This document shows positions 60,104-64,000 of a DNA stretch of 64,000 bases, piece after piece; positions within the stretch are counted from its first letter, which is position 1; each line of letters starts with the position of its first letter. The stretch spans positions 81,364-145,363 of the forward strand of contig CAJOCQ010000004.1 in NCBI GenBank assembly GCA_905233135.1, written 5' to 3'. Source of the stretch: an uncultured Selenomonadaceae bacterium. Its GTDB lineage: Bacteria; Bacillota; Negativicutes; Selenomonadales; Selenomonadaceae. The translations under genes and the position numbers were made by a program. Under the pieces are notes generated by a model. The model was not told the DNA's origin, ran no database searches, and saw only the letters and a list, made by a program, of their open reading frames with translations.

Positions 60104-60175
60104 GGGTTCCAGTGTCCCAAGGAAGAGGGATTAATGAAAAAAACTTTTCCCTAATCCCTGGAACCTTGGAACCCT
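60104..60175. terminator. word-type inverted repeat after the PTS gene
   Basis: GGGTTCCAGTGTCCCAAGG and CCTTGGAACCC nest around AGGGATTA and TAATCCCT. The last pair encloses TGAAAAAAACTTTTCCC. It has no T-run, so the following hairpin is the true terminator. Confidence 0.5.
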
Positions 60176-60180
60176 AAAAA

Positions 60181-60217
60181 AAGGCGGTTGCTCCCAATTT
60201 GAGAGTAGCCGCCTTTT
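60181..60217. terminator. bidirectional intrinsic terminator
   Basis: AAGGCGG pairs with CCGCCTT, extended by TGCTC/GAGAG pairing, followed by TTTTTGC. Serves the PTS gene and, in reverse, hpf. Confidence 0.8.
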
Positions 60218-60239
60218 TGCGTGGAAAAATTTTTAGAAA

Positions 60240-60800
60240 TTAATTATCGGATTCAAGCAAGCCGTACGCGCCGTCATTGCGCTTGTAAACTACGCAGAAA
60301 TTTTCGCTCTGCGCATCGCGGAATACAAAAAAGCTGTGGTTCAACAAATTCATTTGCATAATAGCTTCTTGTACGTCCATCGGCTTAACAACAAAACGCT
60401 TGGTTTTTACAACGGGATATTCATCGCTTTCTTCTTCGTGCAATGCTTCGTTACGCGCCTTTTGTTCTTCAGCCAAAATTTCGGATTTAAAGCCGCCGCC
60501 GCGAAAACGACGTTCAAGCTTGGTTTTCTGCTTGCGAATTTGACGCTCCAACTTTTCAACAACCAAATCAATCGAAGAATACATATCGGCGGTTGATTCT
60601 TGCCCGCGCAATACGAGCCCGCCGCGCGGAAGTTCCGCCGTAACTTCGACAATGTGACGCCCTTTCTCAACAGCAAGCAGTACTGAAACTTCTTCGATAT
60701 TTTCAAAGTAGCGGGTAATTTTGCCGACGCGCTTTTCTACGTATTCGCGCAGGGTAGGTGTAACTTCAACGTTTTTTCCTCTTATGTTGAATGTTGCCAT
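60240..60800 (-). CDS. hpf: long-form ribosome hibernation factor HPF
   Basis: 186 residues. N-terminal S30AE domain (MATFNIRGKNVEVTPTLREY) with the central ELPRGGLVLRGQE segment, a linker, and a C-terminal dimerisation domain (VKTKRFVVKPMDVQEAIMQM). The long form joins 70S ribosomes into 100S dimers in stationary phase. Confidence 0.95.
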   Translation of the reverse strand: MATFNIRGKNVEVTPTLREYVEKRVGKITRYFENIEEVSVLLAVEKGRHIVEVTAELPRGGLVLRGQESTADMYSSIDLVVEKLERQIRKQKTKLERRFRGGGFKSEILAEEQKARNEALHEEESDEYPVVKTKRFVVKPMDVQEAIMQMNLLNHSFFVFRDAQSENFCVVYKRNDGAYGLLESDN

Positions 60801-60899
60801 AAATCTTCAATCCCTTCAAAATTTTTTATTTTAATTTTAAGAGGTTACCTTTTAAAAAAATTATGTGCTTACAATTAAATTTTTTGAAATGTACTTTTT

Positions 60900-60957
60900 A
60901 GGAAACAGGAAACAGATTCAATTCCCTGTCTCCTCTTCCCTGTATCCTGTTTCCTTT
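60900..60957. terminator. word-type inverted repeat before efp stop
   Basis: AGGAAACAGGAAACAG pairs with CTGTATCCTGTTTCCT (one mismatch) across a 26-base loop that carries further copies of the same word. Lies between hpf and efp. Confidence 0.55.
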
Positions 60958-60962
60958 ATTAA

Positions 60963-61529
60963 TCAAGCGCGTTCAATGTAATTTCCTGTACGTGTATCGA
61001 TTCTCAAAACGTCGCCTTCATTAATGAAAAGCGGCACGCGGACAACATAGCCTGTTTCAAGCGTGGCGTTTTTGGTTGCGCCCGTTGCAGTGTTGCCTTT
61101 GACGGCGGGTTCACATTCTGTAACTTTCAATTCAACTGAATTTGGCAAGTTGACGCCGATAATACGCCCTTTGAAAGTTTGAAGATTGACTTCCATATTT
61201 TCCATAAGATAATTTAAAGCGTCGCCGAGTTGCTCTTTGGTAAGTTCCATTTGCTCATAGGTTTCAGTGTCCATAAAAGTATACGCGCCGTCAGTTTCGT
61301 AAAGGTACTGCATTCTGCGGGTATCGAGGCGCGCGGGCGGCATTTTTTCGTTAGGGTTGAAAGTGCGTTCAACAACCGCGCCTGTTTCAACGTTTTTAAT
61401 TTTTGTGCGGACGAACGCCGCGCCTTTGCCGGGTTTTACGTGTTGAAATTCAACGACTTGCCAAGCGTTGCCGTCAATTTCAATCGTTAAACCTGTCCTA
61501 AAATCGGTACTTGAAATCAATTTAATCAT
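60963..61529 (-). CDS. efp: translation elongation factor P
   Basis: 188 residues, all three EF-P domains present. The KPGKGAAF loop carries the lysine that is modified or unmodified at the tip, and the last domain ends [20 protein letters not shown]. It rescues ribosomes at polyproline. Confidence 0.96.
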   Translation of the reverse strand: MIKLISSTDFRTGLTIEIDGNAWQVVEFQHVKPGKGAAFVRTKIKNVETGAVVERTFNPNEKMPPARLDTRRMQYLYETDGAYTFMDTETYEQMELTKEQLGDALNYLMENMEVNLQTFKGRIIGVNLPNSVELKVTECEPAVKGNTATGATKNATLETGYVVRVPLFINEGDVLRIDTRTGNYIERA

Positions 61530-61544
61530 TCCTCCAAAATTTTT

Positions 61545-63133
61545 TTACATTTTATAATAAATGTTTGTATCAAGCAAATTTTCAGTTTTCGCAAGAATCG
61601 TACTTGCGCCAATGTCGCCTATAACATTTGTAGTTGTGCTGATTCTGTCTTCAAGGGGACTTATCCCCAAAATAATTGCTATTGCTTCAGCGGGTACGCC
61701 GAACATTCCGACAATAGCCGCCATTAAAACTACAGCCCCACCTGGTATTCCCGGTGTTCCTATCGAAACCGTAAAAATTGCAAGCAGCAAAGTAAAAATT
61801 GCCGCGCTGTCAATTTCCACGCCGTACATTTTTAAAAGCATTATGCAAGTTGTCGAATAAAAAATTCCCGTGCCGTCCATATTGATTGTTGCGCCTATAG
61901 GAATTGAGAACGAAGAAATTTTTGGCGAAATTCCAATTTTTTCTGTACAAAATTTCATTGTAAACGGCATTGTAACACTTGAAGAACTTGTTGCAAACGG
62001 AATTGGTGCGGCAACGGCGAAATTTTCCCTAATGTCATCAACATTGTTGAATATGTGCAAATCATCAGCAAATTTCCAATGACGTAACAACCCAAAAGTT
62101 TTACAAGCAAAATTACTGAATCCATTCCCAAATTTACGACAAGCCCCGCCATTGCAAAAAATGTTATAATCGGGATAAACGCCGCAATAGCCGTTATAAG
62201 CGTCAAACAAAAATCATTTGCCGCGCGTGCAAAGTCATTTAAAATTTGAACTTTGTCGCCGAGTTTGTTAAGACACAAGCCGAAAATTACCGCAATAAAA
62301 ATAATTTGTAAAAGTGTCCTGTCAATAACGGGTGTCAGCAAATCTTTTGGGATAATGTTGACTATTGCTGACAGCAGCGAAAGTTTTTCTGTAGATGCCG
62401 TGCCTTCGATAATTCCTACTTGCGGGACGCCGCTTGCAAAAACAAAATGCGCCAATGTCAAGCCTATACTTATTGCAATAATAGTTGTCAAAGAATACAA
62501 GCCGATTAATTTTCCGCCGATTCTTCCGATACTCGCCGAATTTGTCAAACCTGTAATTCCGCTGATAATGCTGAAGAAAACAACGGGCGCAATCATCATA
62601 TTCAGCGCGTTCATAAACATTGTATTGACGGAGCCGCCGATTGTTTCTGTAAAAATTGAAATTACTTCGGGGCTTGCAAAAAATTTCAGAATCAAGCCGA
62701 AAATAATTCCCGTAACCATTCCCAAAATTGTATATTGCAGTTGGCGGTTGGCGGATTTGTGCGCTTGAATAATGACAAGATTTTTATTGCCCTTGCGGGC
62801 GTAATACATTTTTTCGGCGTTGGATTTTAAAATTATAGTGCGAAAATAATCTTCGTCGTTTTCGTCAAAATCCGTTGCAGAAATCAGCGGGTTATATTCT
62901 TCGCCTGAATTTTCCAGCGTCAAATTTAAATCGCCTAAACGTTTTGAAATTGTAACTTGGACGCCTTCAGCCTTGCCGAAATTTACCATTCGCATAAAAG
63001 TTTCTTCAAGCAAAAGTTGGGCGTTCATTGATTCTTTTTTGGAAATTTTTTCTTTGGTCAGTGCCTCGTCAATTTGTTGTACAGTTTCAGAAAAATTTTC
63101 TGTAGTCATTAAAAATTTTTGACTGTTAAACAA
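61545..63133 (-). pseudogene. ATPase-like domain and dicarboxylate symporter, frameshifted
   Basis: Starts at TTG 63133 (GAGGTG SD). The N-terminal 115 residues resemble a HATPase_c_2-type domain (NAQLLLEETFMRMV, LTLENSGEEYNP); the rest is a DctA/GltP-like symporter of the DAACS family. Frame is lost near 62025 after LMTLGKISP: compared with the intact copy at 63154, about eight residues (PIPLLKKL) are missing together with the frame, so this is a deletion rather than a simple homopolymer error. The frame resumes with FAVAAPIPFATSSSS. Downstream part intact to NIYYKM. Confidence 0.85.
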
Positions 63134-63153
63134 ATTCTACACCTCAAGTTTTT

Positions 63154-64000
63154 TTACATTTTATAATAAATATTTGTATCAAGCAAATTTTCAGATTTTG
63201 CAATAATTGTACTTGCGCCAATATCGCCGATAATATTTGCGATTGTAATGATCCTGCCTACAAATGGAGTTATTCCAAAAATAATTGCTACCGCTTCGGC
63301 AGGAACTCCAAATATTCCAATAATCGCCGCCATTAAAACTGCATTTCCGCCGGGTACGCCGGGCGTTCCTACTGAAACGGTAAAAATTGCAAGCAATAAA
63401 GTAAAAATCGCCGAGCTGTCAATTTCCACGCCGTACATTTTTAAAAGCATTGTGCAGGTTGTTGCATAAAAAATCGCCATACCGTCCATATTTATTGTTG
63501 CGCCTATTGGAATTGAGAATGAAGAAATTTTCGGCGAAATTCCAATTTCTTCTGTGCAAAATTTCATCGTAAACGGCATTGTAACGTTTGAAGAATTTAG
63601 TGCAAAGGGAATTGCTACAAAGCTGGACAATTTTTTCAGCAACGGGATTGGAGAAATTTTACTGAACATCAGCAACATTAAACTATATGTACTAATCATC
63701 AGGAAAGCTCCAATTAAGAAACAAATTAAAAGTTTGCCGAGTAAAATTATTGAATCCATTCCCAAATTTGTGACAAGCCCCACCATTGCAAAAAATGTTA
63801 CAATCGGAATAAACGCCGCAATAGCCGTTATAAGCGTCAAACAAAAATCATTTGCCGCGCGTGCAAAGTCATTCAAAATTTTAACTTTGTCGCCGAGTTT
63901 GTTAATGCACAAGCCGAAAATTACCGCAATAAAAATAATTTGCAAAAGTCCTCTGTTAATTATCGGCGTTACCAAATCTTTTGGGATAATGTTGACTATT
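63154..64000 (-). CDS. dicarboxylate/amino acid symporter (partial, runs off window)
   Basis: About 282 residues of the C-terminal part are within the window and the frame is open at the window end (NIIPKDLVTPIINR). DAACS motifs: SFSIPIGATINMDGMAIFYA and FALNSSNVTMPFTMKFC, and the same end NIYYKM as its neighbour. It is the intact tandem copy of the broken gene at 61545. Whether the ATPase-like N-domain is also present cannot be seen. Confidence 0.9.
   Translation of the reverse strand, partial: IVNIIPKDLVTPIINRGLLQIIFIAVIFGLCINKLGDKVKILNDFARAANDFCLTLITAIAAFIPIVTFFAMVGLVTNLGMDSIILLGKLLICFLIGAFLMISTYSLMLLMFSKISPIPLLKKLSSFVAIPFALNSSNVTMPFTMKFCTEEIGISPKISSFSIPIGATINMDGMAIFYATTCTMLLKMYGVEIDSSAIFTLLLAIFTVSVGTPGVPGGNAVLMAAIIGIFGVPAEAVAIIFGITPFVGRIITIANIIGDIGASTIIAKSENLLDTNIYYKM

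Noticed and set aside
1..64000. tRNA, rRNA and known riboswitch genes
   Set aside because: I looked for cloverleaf and conserved rRNA or riboswitch motifs by eye and found none; a tRNAscan-SE and Rfam search would settle this.

Overview
The window is a chromosomal segment of an AT-rich, anaerobe-like bacterium. It has a four-domain ribosomal protein S1 next to ispH, a lone ECF-type ATPase, frequent TTG/GTG starts and Firmicutes-style Shine-Dalgarno sites. It also has an outer-membrane secretin and many secreted small proteins. That mix points to a diderm Firmicute, most likely Negativicutes (Selenomonadales-like). This is inference; there is no rRNA or tRNA in the window.

Layout. 1-2.3 kb: an operon of a small zinc ribbon, four unrecognised helical proteins and a secreted protein. 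2.4-12.3 kb: an XRE-like regulator divergent from an atypical membrane Ser/Thr kinase, then minus-strand ribD, a two-gene SUF system (sufC plus a single SufB/D protein), a methyltransferase, a secreted protein, rpsA-ispH and a serine hydrolase. 12.4-20.1 kb: an M15 peptidase and an opp peptide-transport cluster (A, B, C, D, F) interrupted by rbsK and by two copies of an interspersed repeat. 20.2-28.8 kb: an LRR protein, purB, a frameshifted metallo-hydrolase, a Tpt1/KptA, a HIT protein, a PTS IIB-ROK fusion, a polytopic membrane protein and an EamA transporter. 28.8-41.3 kb: a minus-strand cassette of about ten genes with a tubulin-like GTPase, an Hsp70/actin-like ATPase, a von Willebrand A lipoprotein, a DUF805 membrane protein and coiled-coil proteins that reuse two private domains. 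41.3-64 kb: leuB, a secretin, sirohaem/haem genes, a probable type I toxin-antitoxin locus, Trk potassium uptake, EcfA, a ManA-ROK fusion, a nucleoside transporter, comF, hypA, a UbiA prenyltransferase, an ABC exporter, a PTS IIA protein, hpf, efp and two tandem dicarboxylate-type symporters, one of them broken.

The two strongest candidates for new biology are the tubulin/Hsp70/vWA cassette, which looks like a multiprotein envelope or cytoskeletal machine driven from one promoter near 41.25 kb, and a modular family of 120-195 bp interspersed repeats. At least nine repeat copies are present. They share an arm hairpin with compensatory base changes and carry one of three different palindromic cores. 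A second, unrelated class of gene-end hairpins is built of short repeated words and seems to act as terminators. No transposase, integrase, CRISPR array, rRNA or tRNA was recognised.
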